Positions 9,539 through 17,871 of a stretch of DNA of 47,532 bases are shown here, one piece after another (the first letter of the stretch is position 1; each line of letters starts with the position of its first letter). Position numbers and translations under genes: made by a program. The notes below the pieces were generated by a model. It searched no databases and was not told the origin of the DNA. It saw only the letters and a list, made by a program, of their open reading frames with translations. Location of the stretch: the NCBI GenBank assembly GCA_047975195.1, contig JBKEDB010000088.1, positions 1-47,532 on the forward strand, given 5' to 3'. This DNA is from Cumulibacter sp047975195 (lineage in GTDB: Bacteria; Actinomycetota; Actinomycetes; Mycobacteriales; Antricoccaceae).

Positions 9539-11137
9539 TTAGGAGTCCGAGCTGACCGCGACGCCTCGCAGATTCGACGCGCCGCTCATGGGTTGCGCGA
9601 CGTTCGAGACATTGTCGGCGAAGCCGGTCGCCAGGTGTACGTGGCAAATCGGGATCATGTTCGTCGTCTCGGTCATCCATTGCTCGGCGAACGCTTGGTA
9701 TCCGGCCTGGCGCTTGTCATCGTCCAGGCTGGACGATGCCTCTGCGGCCAGATCCAATAATTCTGTCCATTCGGCGTGCCCGGGATTCATCAGCGAGCTG
9801 GGTGCGACCAGTTGGTTGATGATCGAGTTCGGATCGTTCACCCCCGGGTAGATAGCAGTGGCGACGTCCGCCGTCATATCGAGTCCGAACTCCTGGACGA
9901 CCTGTGCCGGGGGAGCGGGCTTGACCTCGGATGTGAGACCGATAGCGTCCCACTGGTCCTGCACGATCTCCGCGATCTTCGTGTAGATCGTGACGTTCGG
10001 GGCGATGTTGATGAATGACTCGGTGCTGTCGACGCCCGCATCTTCCAAGATTTTCTTGGCCGCCTCCGGGTCATACGGGTAGACGTCGCTGCCATCCCCG
10101 ATGCTGTCGTCGTACGCGATACTGCCCGGCTGGAACATCTGGGTGCTCGGCGTGCAGTGGCCGTCGTACACGCCGTCGGCGATCGCCTGCCGATCGATCG
10201 CCATGCTCAGCGCGGTGCGAACTTCCGGATCGTCGAAGGGTGCGAGTTCGGTGTTCAGCGCGATGAACAGGAAGTTGACCGATGGCTTGACGGTCACCGC
10301 GATTCCGGCCTTCTCGGCGGCGACGATCTGGTCGGGATTGATCTGAGTTCCGTCGATCTCGCCGGCGACGAGTGCGTTGTAACGTGCCTGATCATCGGCG
10401 ATGAGGCGGTACTCCATCTTTGCCACGCGCTGCGCGTCGGGCTCCCAGTAGTCCTCGGACTTGACGAACGTGACGTTGTCGCCGGGCACGATGTCGGTGG
10501 CGAGGTAGGGACCGATGCCCACGGGCTTGGTGTCGATGATGTCCGAGGACACCGCCTTCGGGGAGACCATGATTCCTCCGCGAGCGGTCAGGGCCATCGG
10601 CAGTGACCCGAGTCCGCCGTCCACATTGATCTTGACCGTGTACTCGTCGATTACCTCGACCGAGGTGATCATCGGCAGTTCGAGCGCGACGTTGCTCGGC
10701 GGTGCGATCGCTCGGTCGAGGTTGAACTTGACCGCTTCGGCGTTGAAGGGCTCGCCATCTGAGAACGCCAGTCCCTCGCGCAAAGTCAGAGTCAGGCTCT
10801 TGAGGTCGTCGGCCGACGTGTACTCGGTCGCGAGCATCGGCAGGATATTGCCCTCGGAGTCTTCCTCAAGCAGCCGATCGTAGACCGGCGCCCAGAAATT
10901 GATGTCAGCACCGTTGGTGCTGTCGATCGGGTCCCAGCCGGTCGCAAACGCCGTGTAGGCCCAGCGGAAGGTTGCATTGGGATCGAAATCTTCGTCAAGG
11001 GGGATCGACGTCGGGTACTCGGAGGTCGCTTTGGTTTCCCGGTCCTGAGGGGCCTCCCCGCATCCGGCGAGCGCGAGCGCTCCGATGGCCACCAGTGTCG
11101 AAGTGGCCAGGAGGCGGCGGTCATGTCGTGTGCCCAT
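9539..11137 (-). CDS. Family-5 (oligopeptide/dipeptide-type) substrate-binding lipoprotein, LpqW-like position
   Basis: The 532-residue protein begins with an Arg-containing n-region, a hydrophobic core and the lipobox ALAGC with Cys at about residue 26. The SBP_bac_5 fold is recognised from PVYDRLLEED, LREGLAFSDGEPFNAEAVKFNLDRA and the later ALSMAIDRQAIADGV segment. No permease or ATPase gene adjoins it. In mycobacteria the SBP-like lipoprotein gene lpqW sits next to typA, so this may be its positional counterpart and could have an envelope-assembly rather than transport role; that is inference. A paralogue lies at 35333-36970. ATG at 11137 has GCAGGAA upstream. Confidence 0.8.
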   Translation of the reverse strand: MGTRHDRRLLATSTLVAIGALALAGCGEAPQDRETKATSEYPTSIPLDEDFDPNATFRWAYTAFATGWDPIDSTNGADINFWAPVYDRLLEEDSEGNILPMLATEYTSADDLKSLTLTLREGLAFSDGEPFNAEAVKFNLDRAIAPPSNVALELPMITSVEVIDEYTVKINVDGGLGSLPMALTARGGIMVSPKAVSSDIIDTKPVGIGPYLATDIVPGDNVTFVKSEDYWEPDAQRVAKMEYRLIADDQARYNALVAGEIDGTQINPDQIVAAEKAGIAVTVKPSVNFLFIALNTELAPFDDPEVRTALSMAIDRQAIADGVYDGHCTPSTQMFQPGSIAYDDSIGDGSDVYPYDPEAAKKILEDAGVDSTESFINIAPNVTIYTKIAEIVQDQWDAIGLTSEVKPAPPAQVVQEFGLDMTADVATAIYPGVNDPNSIINQLVAPSSLMNPGHAEWTELLDLAAEASSSLDDDKRQAGYQAFAEQWMTETTNMIPICHVHLATGFADNVSNVAQPMSGASNLRGVAVSSDS

Positions 11138-11364
11138 TAGTTCCTGCCTTTCGCGTGGCGAGTCGCCCTTGTGAGCGAGCCGATCGCCGCGCTGACTTGC
11201 GCTGGAACGTTAGCGGCAAAGTGTGCATGGTGACAATAGCCACATATGTAGTGACATTATGTAAACACTGCGCGGGGTAGTGCTGCTGTCATTCACCGGG
11301 ATCGCGTGCTGGGCGATATCGCGCGGCATCGGCCGTCGTGACCGCGACAAGTAGGCTGTCGTTC
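11138..11364. other. Divergent intergenic region
   Basis: About 200 bp separate two divergent genes. It contains an A/T-rich core around 11232-11270 with ACATATGT and ATTATGTAAAC, likely holding promoters for one or both genes, but no confident -35/-10 pair can be drawn. Confidence 0.3.
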
Positions 11365-11829
11365 GTGAACAAGCAGACCTCGGATGCGCAGACGACGGAT
11401 GCTCCTGGCGCTACGAAGTCAGCAGAACGTGCCGAAACTGTCGCCCGGATTGGCAACCTTGTGGTGTGGGGACTGGTCGCGCTCCTGACAGCCGCGCTCG
11501 GCGTCATCCTGATCCCACTACATGCGCCCGGTGGTTTCTTGATTCCCGTTGCGCCCGCTATCGCGCTTGCTGCGAATTACTTGCTACCGCGCCTTCTCTA
11601 TGCCGGTACCGGTTGGGTAATTGCCCGCTTCTTGCCGGCGGCCCTCTGGGCAGTTATTGCCTTGATCGCATCCTCGCCGACCGGAGATGGGGACCTGCTG
11701 ATCTCCGGCAACAGTCATTCCAGTGGGGTTGGCGTCGCGTACCTCGGCCTCGGCGCGCTGGGCGCCGTACTCGGCATCGTGTTTTCCAGCCCCGCTATGC
11801 GGCGTACGCGACGAGGCGAGGAAGCCTGA
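11365..11829 (+). CDS. Small integral membrane protein upstream of ferredoxin (DUF6113/Rv1171-like)
   Basis: The 154-residue protein has a polar N-terminus of about 35 residues and then four hydrophobic segments: VVWGLVALLTAALGVILI, GFLIPVAPAIALAANYLL, a segment around ARFLPAALWAVIALIA, and VGVAYLGLGALGAVLGIVF. It ends in RRTRRGEEA. Function is unknown. In actinobacteria a membrane protein of this size often lies before the seven-iron ferredoxin gene, which fits here (59 bp to the next start). The GTG at 11365 is preferred for an AGG nine bases upstream; GTG at 11338 is the alternative. Confidence 0.65.
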   Translation: MNKQTSDAQTTDAPGATKSAERAETVARIGNLVVWGLVALLTAALGVILIPLHAPGGFLIPVAPAIALAANYLLPRLLYAGTGWVIARFLPAALWAVIALIASSPTGDGDLLISGNSHSSGVGVAYLGLGALGAVLGIVFSSPAMRRTRRGEEA

Positions 11830-11888
11830 GGACTAGTATTATCGGGCGGCCTGGCCAGGGCCGAGTCGTACCGTGGAGAGGAACATCC

Positions 11889-12209
11889 GTGACCTACGTA
11901 ATCGCGCTGCCGTGCGTTGATGTGCTCGATAAGGCGTGTGTCGAAGAATGCCCCGTCGACTGCATTTATGAGGGCGACCGGATGCTCTACATCCACCCGG
12001 ATGAGTGCGTCGACTGCGGTGCTTGTGAACCGGTGTGCCCGGTCGAGGCCATCTACTACGAGGACGACGTCCCAGAGGAGTGGCAGCAGTACTACGACGT
12101 GAACGTGGAGTTCTTCAACGAGCTCGGCTCACCCGGCGGTGCATCGAAGGTGGGCAAGCAGGCGAAGGACCATCCCGTCGTCGCAGCGCTCCCGCCGCAG
12201 GCGGAGTAG
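11889..12209 (+). CDS. fdxA: Seven-iron ferredoxin ([3Fe-4S][4Fe-4S])
   Basis: The 106-residue protein shows Cys at 9, 17, 21, 25, 40, 43, 46 and 50. This reproduces the Azotobacter FdI pattern: 9, 17 and 50 for the [3Fe-4S] cluster and 21, 40, 43 and 46 for the [4Fe-4S] cluster, with 25 unligated. The long acidic C-terminal tail is typical of the FdxA group. It is a soluble electron carrier, for example for cytochrome P450s or other reductases. GTG start with GAGAGGAAC upstream. dapC follows after seven bases, so the two are co-transcribed. Confidence 0.93.
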   Translation: MTYVIALPCVDVLDKACVEECPVDCIYEGDRMLYIHPDECVDCGACEPVCPVEAIYYEDDVPEEWQQYYDVNVEFFNELGSPGGASKVGKQAKDHPVVAALPPQAE

Positions 12210-12216
12210 CCCGCCG

Positions 12217-13311
12217 ATGCGGGAGATCAACCTTCCCGAGTTTCCCTGGGACACACTCGCGCCGTACGGCGATACGGCCCGGTCTCATCCGGACGGGATC
12301 GTCGACCTGTCGGTCGGCACGCCGATTGACGCGACGCCAGAGGTCGTGCAGGATGCCGTCCGCGAGTCGGCAAACTCACCAGGCTATCCACCGACGATCG
12401 GCATTCCCGGTCTGCGCGAGACAATCGTCGAGGCATGCGAGCGCCGATACGGCATCACCGGACTGACACCCGAGATGGTGCTGCCGGTGATCGGCACCAA
12501 AGAATTTGTCGGAACGCTGCCGACCCTGCGGGGCATCGGTTCGGGCGACACGATGATGATTCCCGAACTCGCGTATCCGACGTACGAGGTCTCAGCGTCG
12601 TTCGTGGGCGCGTCGACGATCGCCGCCGACGGCTACACGCGAGTCGGGCCGCAGCGACTCGCGCTCACCTGGATCAACTCGCCATCGAACCCGACCGGTC
12701 GGGTTCTAGGCGTTGAGCACCTGCGAAAGATGGTCGACGAATCTCGGCGCCGCGGCGTCCTGCTGGCTAGCGACGAGTGTTATATCGATCTGCCCTGGAC
12801 CGACGAGGTCCCGCTCTCGGTGTTGCACCCGGACGTGCGCCAGGGGTCTTTCGACGGACTGCTGGCCGTGCACTCGCTGTCCAAACGGTCCAACTTCGCT
12901 GGGCTGCGTGGCGGGTTTGTCGCCGGCGACCCCGCAGTCTTGAAGCGGCTCACCGAGACCCGCAAACATCTCGGCTTTCTGGTGCCGCGACCGGTCCAGA
13001 TGGCGATGATCGCGGCGTACGGCGACGATGAGCACGTCGCGGTGCAGCGTGAGCTCTACCGGGCACGTCGAGAGTCGCTGCGCGCAGCCTTGCTGCACGC
13101 CGGCTTCACTATCGATCACTCGGACGCCGGACTGTATCTGTGGGCGACCCGCGGCGAGGGGTGCTGGGACACGGTGGGGTATCTCGCGGAGCGGGGAATC
13201 CTCGTTGCGCCGGGCAGTTTCTACGGCGCGGCGGGTGCTCAACATGTGCGTGTCGCACTCACCGCGAGCGATCACGCGATCGAACAGGCCGTGAGCCGAC
13301 TCACCTCGTAA
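12217..13311 (+). CDS. dapC: Succinyldiaminopimelate transaminase
   Basis: This class-I PLP aminotransferase of 364 residues contains the substrate loop INSPSNPTG, and SLSKRSNFAGLRGGF with the Schiff-base Lys at about residue 223. It converts N-succinyl-2-amino-6-ketopimelate to N-succinyl-LL-diaminopimelate, the step between DapD and DapE in lysine and peptidoglycan precursor synthesis. The link to fdxA is the common actinobacterial fdxA-dapC arrangement, and dapD and dapE lie about 2 kb downstream. ATG at 12217 has GCGGAG upstream, embedded in the end of fdxA. Confidence 0.92.
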   Translation: MREINLPEFPWDTLAPYGDTARSHPDGIVDLSVGTPIDATPEVVQDAVRESANSPGYPPTIGIPGLRETIVEACERRYGITGLTPEMVLPVIGTKEFVGTLPTLRGIGSGDTMMIPELAYPTYEVSASFVGASTIAADGYTRVGPQRLALTWINSPSNPTGRVLGVEHLRKMVDESRRRGVLLASDECYIDLPWTDEVPLSVLHPDVRQGSFDGLLAVHSLSKRSNFAGLRGGFVAGDPAVLKRLTETRKHLGFLVPRPVQMAMIAAYGDDEHVAVQRELYRARRESLRAALLHAGFTIDHSDAGLYLWATRGEGCWDTVGYLAERGILVAPGSFYGAAGAQHVRVALTASDHAIEQAVSRLTS

Positions 13312-13360
13312 TGGCAGACTGACCCACATCGTGTGAACCAGATAACGAGGTGGGATTCGA

Positions 13361-14182
13361 ATGGCTAAGACCGACACCGGTACGACAGAGCTGCTCGCAG
13401 ACGTGCGCGACGGCGTAGGCACCTTGACGTTCAATCGTCCGGAGGCTCGCAATGCGATGAGTACCGCGATGATGGACGGACTCGCCGACCTGCTCGCCGA
13501 TTGGGAGAACTCCGACGATGTCGGCGCCGTCATCATTACCGGCGCTGGTGGCGCTTTCTGCGCCGGCGGCGACGTCAAGGGTTTCAATGAGCGCGGCGGC
13601 GAGGGCGGTGCGACCGGCGAGGTCGATTCGGCGCGCGTCGATGCGCAGCGGCGTAACCAACAGGCCACGGTGGGGCGCATCTATCGCTACCCCAAGCCGG
13701 TGATCGGGTCGATTCCCGGGGCAGCGGCCGGCGCCGGTCTGGGATTCGCGCTCTCGGCCGACGTACGTATCGGCACTCCCAAGAGCGTGATGGCGACCGC
13801 ATTCGGCGGAGTCGGACTGTCGGGTGACTATGGCGTGACGTGGCTGCTCAACCAGATCGTGGGACCGGCGAAGGCTCGCCAACTGTTCTTCTACAACGAC
13901 CGGGTGCGCGGCGAGGAATTGCTTGGGCTGGGCCTGCTGAACTGGGTAGTCGGCGTCGACGAACTCGAAGCGAAGGCTTTCGAGTTGGCCAAGACGTTGG
14001 CTGATGGTCCGCGTGGGTGTTTCTCGCGGATGAAGGCGAATCTTGCCGAAGCGTCGATCGTTGATTTGGATGCGTCGATGCACGCGGAGGTGCAGCGGCA
14101 TCTGGAGTGCGGCGTGACTGATGATCATCGTGAGGCCGTGGCCGCGTTCGTGGAGAAGCGGAAGCCGGTTTTCCGCCGGTAG
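13361..14182 (+). CDS. Crotonase-family enoyl-CoA hydratase/isomerase, copy 1
   Basis: The 273-residue protein has the crotonase fold: first oxyanion-hole segment AFCAGGDVKGF and second GAAAGAGLGFALSADVRIG. Both Glu residues used by classical enoyl-CoA hydratases appear to be replaced (LGFAL instead of CELAM; AFGGVGLSGD instead of a PE motif). An Asp in GLSGDYGVTWLL aligns with the Asp of PaaG-type ring isomerases, so an isomerase or other crotonase reaction is more likely than hydration. Ribosome site GAGGTGGG. It lies 49 bp after dapC. The last 210 bp are almost identical to those of the next gene. Confidence 0.85.
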   Translation: MAKTDTGTTELLADVRDGVGTLTFNRPEARNAMSTAMMDGLADLLADWENSDDVGAVIITGAGGAFCAGGDVKGFNERGGEGGATGEVDSARVDAQRRNQQATVGRIYRYPKPVIGSIPGAAAGAGLGFALSADVRIGTPKSVMATAFGGVGLSGDYGVTWLLNQIVGPAKARQLFFYNDRVRGEELLGLGLLNWVVGVDELEAKAFELAKTLADGPRGCFSRMKANLAEASIVDLDASMHAEVQRHLECGVTDDHREAVAAFVEKRKPVFRR

Positions 14183-14277
14183 CCCGGCTGCGGAGGTCCG
14201 GGCGTGGCTACGCGATGTGACCAGTCCGAAACCACCGCAGAACCACGGGGCAGTGCACGGCGGTAGATGGAGAGAAG

Positions 14278-15099
14278 ATGGCAACGATCGACACAGGTAC
14301 GAGTGAACTGCTGGCCGAGGTACGTGACGGCGTCGGGATCATGACGCTGAATCGGCCCGAATCGCTGAACGCGATGACCGGCACCATGATGGATGCGATG
14401 CCGCCCTTGCTGGACGATTGGGAGTCGTCCGCAGAGGTCGGCGCGGTGATAATCACCGGCGCGGGAAAGGCTTTCTGCTCCGGTGGGGATGTGAAGGGGT
14501 TCAACGCCAAGGGCGGCGAAGGCGGGCCTTCTGGCGAAGTCGACCCGGCGCGGGTCGATGCGCAACGCCGCAACCAGCGAGCGACCGTCGGGCGACTGTA
14601 TAGCTTCGGGAAGCCAGTGATAGCTGCAATCTCGGGAGCCGCGGCCGGCGGTGGACTGGGGTTCGCGCTGGCTGCCGACGTTCGGGTCGGGACGCCGAAG
14701 AGCGTGATGGCCACGGCGTTCGGCGGGATCGGCTTATCGGGGGACTACGGCGTGACGTGGTTGCTCAACCAGTTAGTTGGCCCCGCGAAGGCCCGCGAGT
14801 TGATCTTCTTCAATGCGCGAGTGCGCTCCGAGGAATTGCTGCGCCTGGGTCTGTTGAACTGGGTGGTTGAACTCGATGAGTTACCCGACAAGGCTTTCGA
14901 GTTGGCCAAGACGTTGGCTGATGGTCCGCGTGGGTGTTTCTCGCGGATGAAGGCGAATCTTGCTGAGGCGTCGGTCGTTGATTTGGATGCGTCGATGCAC
15001 GCGGAGGTGCAGCGGCATCTGGAGTGCGGTGTGACTGATGATCATCGTGAGGCCGTGGCCGCGTTCGTGGAGAAGCGGAAGCCGGTTTTCCGACGGTAG
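14278..15099 (+). CDS. Crotonase-family enoyl-CoA hydratase/isomerase, copy 2 (tandem paralogue)
   Basis: Same length (273 residues) and architecture as the gene before it: oxyanion-hole segments AFCSGGDVKGF and GAAAGGGLGFALAADVRVG and the same GLSGDYGVTWLL with Asp in the PaaG-like position. The first two thirds differ at many codons, whereas the final 210 bp differ at only five positions. A tandem duplication followed by gene conversion fits. The two products may form mixed hexamers or trimers or act on related acyl-CoAs; the substrate is unknown. Ribosome site GGAGAGAAG just before the ATG. Confidence 0.85.
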   Translation: MATIDTGTSELLAEVRDGVGIMTLNRPESLNAMTGTMMDAMPPLLDDWESSAEVGAVIITGAGKAFCSGGDVKGFNAKGGEGGPSGEVDPARVDAQRRNQRATVGRLYSFGKPVIAAISGAAAGGGLGFALAADVRVGTPKSVMATAFGGIGLSGDYGVTWLLNQLVGPAKARELIFFNARVRSEELLRLGLLNWVVELDELPDKAFELAKTLADGPRGCFSRMKANLAEASVVDLDASMHAEVQRHLECGVTDDHREAVAAFVEKRKPVFRR

Positions 15100-15105
15100 T
15101 GGACG

Positions 15106-15156
15106 TTCTGCGGCGGTTTTGGCGTGACTACGGTAGCCGGCCAAACCGCCGCAGAA
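15106..15156. terminator. Hairpin terminator between crotonase copy 2 and dapD
   Basis: Left arm 15106-15123 and right arm 15140-15156 pair over 17 bp with one bulged T. A weaker related element follows crotonase copy 1 (arms 14188-14197 and 14231-14240), so the hairpin was probably part of the duplicated unit. Confidence 0.65.
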
Positions 15157-15194
15157 GTGCCTTAGTGGGCGTCCTGGACGAATGCGTGTAGCGC

Positions 15195-16160
15195 CTAGTT
15201 GGCGTGCAGTGCGTCATTCAGCACGATGCCCTGACCCTCACGGGGGCGAGCTTCGATCGCGCCGGTCACGCTGTTGCGGATGAACAGGATGCCGTTCTGC
15301 CCGGACAGCTCTGAACCGCGTTTGGTGGACCCGTCCGGAAGCGTGACCTTCGTGCCCGCGGTGACGTAGCACCCGGCCTCCACCACGCAGTCGTCACCGA
15401 GCGAAATCCCGATTCCACCGTTCGCGCCGATCAGGCACCGTTCGCCGACCGAAATCGTTTCCTTACCGCCGCCAGACAGCGTGCCCATGATCGAGGCGCC
15501 GCCACCGACGTCGGAATCGTTACCCACGACGACGCCAGCGCTGATTCGGCCCTCGACCATCGCGTTGCCAAGCGTGCCGGCGTTGAAGTTCACGAAACCC
15601 TCATGCATCACGGTCGTGCCCTCGGCGAGGTGAGCGCCCAGGCGAACGCGGTCGGCATCTGCGATCCGTACGCCACTGGGGACGACGTAATCGACCATAC
15701 GCGGGAACTTGTCGACGCCGTACACGGTGACCGAGCCGCGGCGGCGCAACTTCGCCCGTACGCCGGTGAACCGATCGACCGCGCACGGACCGAAGTTGGT
15801 CCACACTACGTTCGTCAACTTGCCGAAGATGCCGTTCATGTTCGCTTCGTGCGGTTTGATCGCGCGATACGAGAGCAGGTGTAGGCGCAGGTATGCGTCG
15901 TACGCGTCGGCGGGTTCCTCGGCCAGCGAGGCGATTGAGGTCCGCACGATGACGAGACGTACGCCGCGGGCGTCGTCCTCGCCAACGAGGTCCAGCAGGT
16001 CGCCATGCTCGGTGGGCACGTCCTTGGCGCTCAACTCGAGAGTTCCCGATTCGGCGCTGTCGACCAGTCCGGGGGAGGGGAACCACACATCCAGTACGGA
16101 GGAATCCGAGGCGATGGTGGCCAGACCGACGGCGGATGCGGCGGCGGTGGATACGGGCAC
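15195..16160 (-). CDS. dapD: 2,3,4,5-tetrahydropyridine-2,6-dicarboxylate N-succinyltransferase
   Basis: From the GTG at 16160 (GGAGAGAACT upstream) the protein has 321 residues, the actinobacterial long-form DapD length. The N-terminal domain contains HEANMNGIFGKLTNVVWTN, and the C-terminal left-handed beta-helix has hexapeptide-type turns (VEGRISAGVVVGNDSDVGGG, GERCLIGANGGIGISLGDD). It transfers succinyl from succinyl-CoA to tetrahydrodipicolinate, the entry step of the succinylase branch of lysine and diaminopimelate synthesis. It is divergent from dapE with 70 bp between starts, so both could share a control region. Confidence 0.94.
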   Translation of the reverse strand: MPVSTAAASAVGLATIASDSSVLDVWFPSPGLVDSAESGTLELSAKDVPTEHGDLLDLVGEDDARGVRLVIVRTSIASLAEEPADAYDAYLRLHLLSYRAIKPHEANMNGIFGKLTNVVWTNFGPCAVDRFTGVRAKLRRRGSVTVYGVDKFPRMVDYVVPSGVRIADADRVRLGAHLAEGTTVMHEGFVNFNAGTLGNAMVEGRISAGVVVGNDSDVGGGASIMGTLSGGGKETISVGERCLIGANGGIGISLGDDCVVEAGCYVTAGTKVTLPDGSTKRGSELSGQNGILFIRNSVTGAIEARPREGQGIVLNDALHAN

Positions 16161-16230
16161 AGTTCTCTCCAGGTGTGTCGAGCGGGACGGCTGCACCAGT
16201 AGGTTACTAGCGCTTCGGTACCCTCGGCAG

Positions 16231-17310
16231 GTGACTGATCTCGCGCCTGCCCTCGACCTCACCCAGGACGTCGTGTCGTTGACCGGCGCGCTCGTGGACA
16301 TCGAGTCGGTGTCCGGCAACGAGAAGCCCCTTGCCGATGCGGTGGAACGGGAATTACGCGCCCTCGGCCGTTTCGAGGTCATCCGATGCGGGGACGCGGT
16401 GCTCGCGCGCACCGCTTTAGGTCGCGATCGACGTGTTGTCTTCGCCGGTCACCTCGATACGGTGCCCGTCGCAGGCAATCTGCCCAGCCGGATCGAGGGC
16501 GATCGAATCTTTGGTTGCGGTACGTCCGATATGAAGGCCGGCGATGCGGTAATGCTGCGGCTGGCGGCGACGGTGGCAGACCCGACGTACGACCTGACGT
16601 TCATCTTCTATGACAACGAAGAGGTCGCTGCGGTTAAGAACGGATTGGGCCGCATCGCCCGCGAGTATCGTCAGTGGTTGTACGGCGAACTCGCGATAGT
16701 GATGGAGCCGACCGGCGGGGCCCTGGAGGCCGGTTGTCAGGGCACGATGCGCGCGCGGGTCAACGTGGCTGGAACCCGTGCCCACGCCGCTCGCGCATGG
16801 CTCGGCGACAACGCGATCCACAAACTCGGCGATATCTTGACGCGGTTGCATGCGTACGCGCCGCAGCAGCACGTTATCGACGGCATTGAATACCGTGAAG
16901 GACTGAATGCCGTGCGGATCAACGGTGGTGTGGCCGGCAACGTGATCCCGGACGAGGCGAGCGTCGAGGTGAACTTCCGTTACGCGCCGCACCGCTCGGC
17001 GTCCGAGGCGGAGGCGTACTTTCGCGAGTTCTTCGACGGTTACGACATTGAGATCACCGACCATGCGACCGCGGCGAAGCCGGCGCTGAGTGACCCGGTG
17101 ATGCAACAGTTCGTGCAGGCGGTCGGCACCCCGGTAACAGCGAAGTACGGATGGACGGACGTCTCGCGGTTCAGTGCCTTCAAGATCCCCGCGATCAACT
17201 ACGGTCCCGGCGATCCGGGGCTCGCGCACAAACCGGAGGAATCGGCGCAGATCGCGCTCATCGAGGAGTCCGAACAGGTCCTGAGGCGCTACCTCACCAC
17301 GCCGTACTAG
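16231..17310 (+). CDS. dapE: Succinyl-diaminopimelate desuccinylase
   Basis: This 359-residue M20-family metallohydrolase shows the dinuclear zinc-site ligands in order: His in FAGHLDTVP, bridging Asp in GTSDMKAGD, Glu pair in YDNEEVAAVKNG, Glu in MEPTGG and His in GLAHKPEE. It removes succinate from N-succinyl-LL-diaminopimelate after DapC. GTG at 16231 is the start because homology begins there; a much longer open frame upstream overlaps dapD antisense and is ignored. A 138-bp non-coding gap follows, with no clear terminator. Confidence 0.94.
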   Translation: MTDLAPALDLTQDVVSLTGALVDIESVSGNEKPLADAVERELRALGRFEVIRCGDAVLARTALGRDRRVVFAGHLDTVPVAGNLPSRIEGDRIFGCGTSDMKAGDAVMLRLAATVADPTYDLTFIFYDNEEVAAVKNGLGRIAREYRQWLYGELAIVMEPTGGALEAGCQGTMRARVNVAGTRAHAARAWLGDNAIHKLGDILTRLHAYAPQQHVIDGIEYREGLNAVRINGGVAGNVIPDEASVEVNFRYAPHRSASEAEAYFREFFDGYDIEITDHATAAKPALSDPVMQQFVQAVGTPVTAKYGWTDVSRFSAFKIPAINYGPGDPGLAHKPEESAQIALIEESEQVLRRYLTTPY

Positions 17311-17448
17311 CGCCTCCGCAGCGCCCCGCACCCGACGGCTAGGTTCTCGCGCACAGTGAGGTCGTTCTCGCTGCCATCGGTGTACGGCGGCGACTGGTCC
17401 GCGCTGGTGCCCCGCGCGGGTCGACGAACTGCGGGGTGGTCGGCCGGT

Positions 17449-17853
17449 CTAGTCTGCGGCGACGCGCCGCCACAACAGCACCGTCTGGTACGTCCTGCCG
17501 GACTTTGAGGTCTCCGGAATCGTGGTCAACTCCAACTCGTCGGCGTTGATGAATCGCGCCCGACGGTAGAACTCCTCGCCGATCCGTTTCGGGTGCGAGG
17601 CCATTTCGACGTGGTGGTGCACGAGGTCGTCCTCGACGCTCCAGGTTCCGGCGTACGAGAAGAACTCGGTCAGGCCGTCGGCGACCTGGTTGCCGCGCTG
17701 CGCCCATGCCGGATCCATCAGGAATCCGGACATGCGGCCATCGGAGGTGTACTGCAATTGTCCGGCCGGAGGTTCCCCGAACACCGCCCAGGAGTCGTCG
17801 TCGCGATGCGTACGCGAGGACACCAGACGCCATGCGCCGATCAAGGATTCCAT
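17449..17853 (-). CDS. Lipocalin-like domain protein
   Basis: The 134-residue protein starts LIGAWRLVSSRTHRDD and continues with GQLQYTSDGRMSGFLMDP and AGTWSVEDDLVHHHVE, the signature strands of the Lipocalin_5-type domain found in many actinobacterial small proteins. No signal peptide, so probably cytoplasmic. Ligand and role are unknown; some relatives sit in polyketide gene clusters. It lies 18 bp downstream of the WrbA-like gene on the same strand with ribosome site GGAGAG, so the two form an operon. Confidence 0.78.
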   Translation of the reverse strand: MESLIGAWRLVSSRTHRDDDSWAVFGEPPAGQLQYTSDGRMSGFLMDPAWAQRGNQVADGLTEFFSYAGTWSVEDDLVHHHVEMASHPKRIGEEFYRRARFINADELELTTIPETSKSGRTYQTVLLWRRVAAD

Positions 17854-17871
17854 TGAATTCTCTCCAGGTGA

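Noticed and set aside
13361..15099. Crotonase copies as a sequencing or assembly duplication
   Set aside because: The first two thirds differ at many positions, so they are true paralogues; only the 3' block is nearly identical.
16417..17331. 304-codon minus-strand frame opposite dapE
   Set aside because: Antisense of a well-supported enzyme gene, with composition typical of high-GC shadows.
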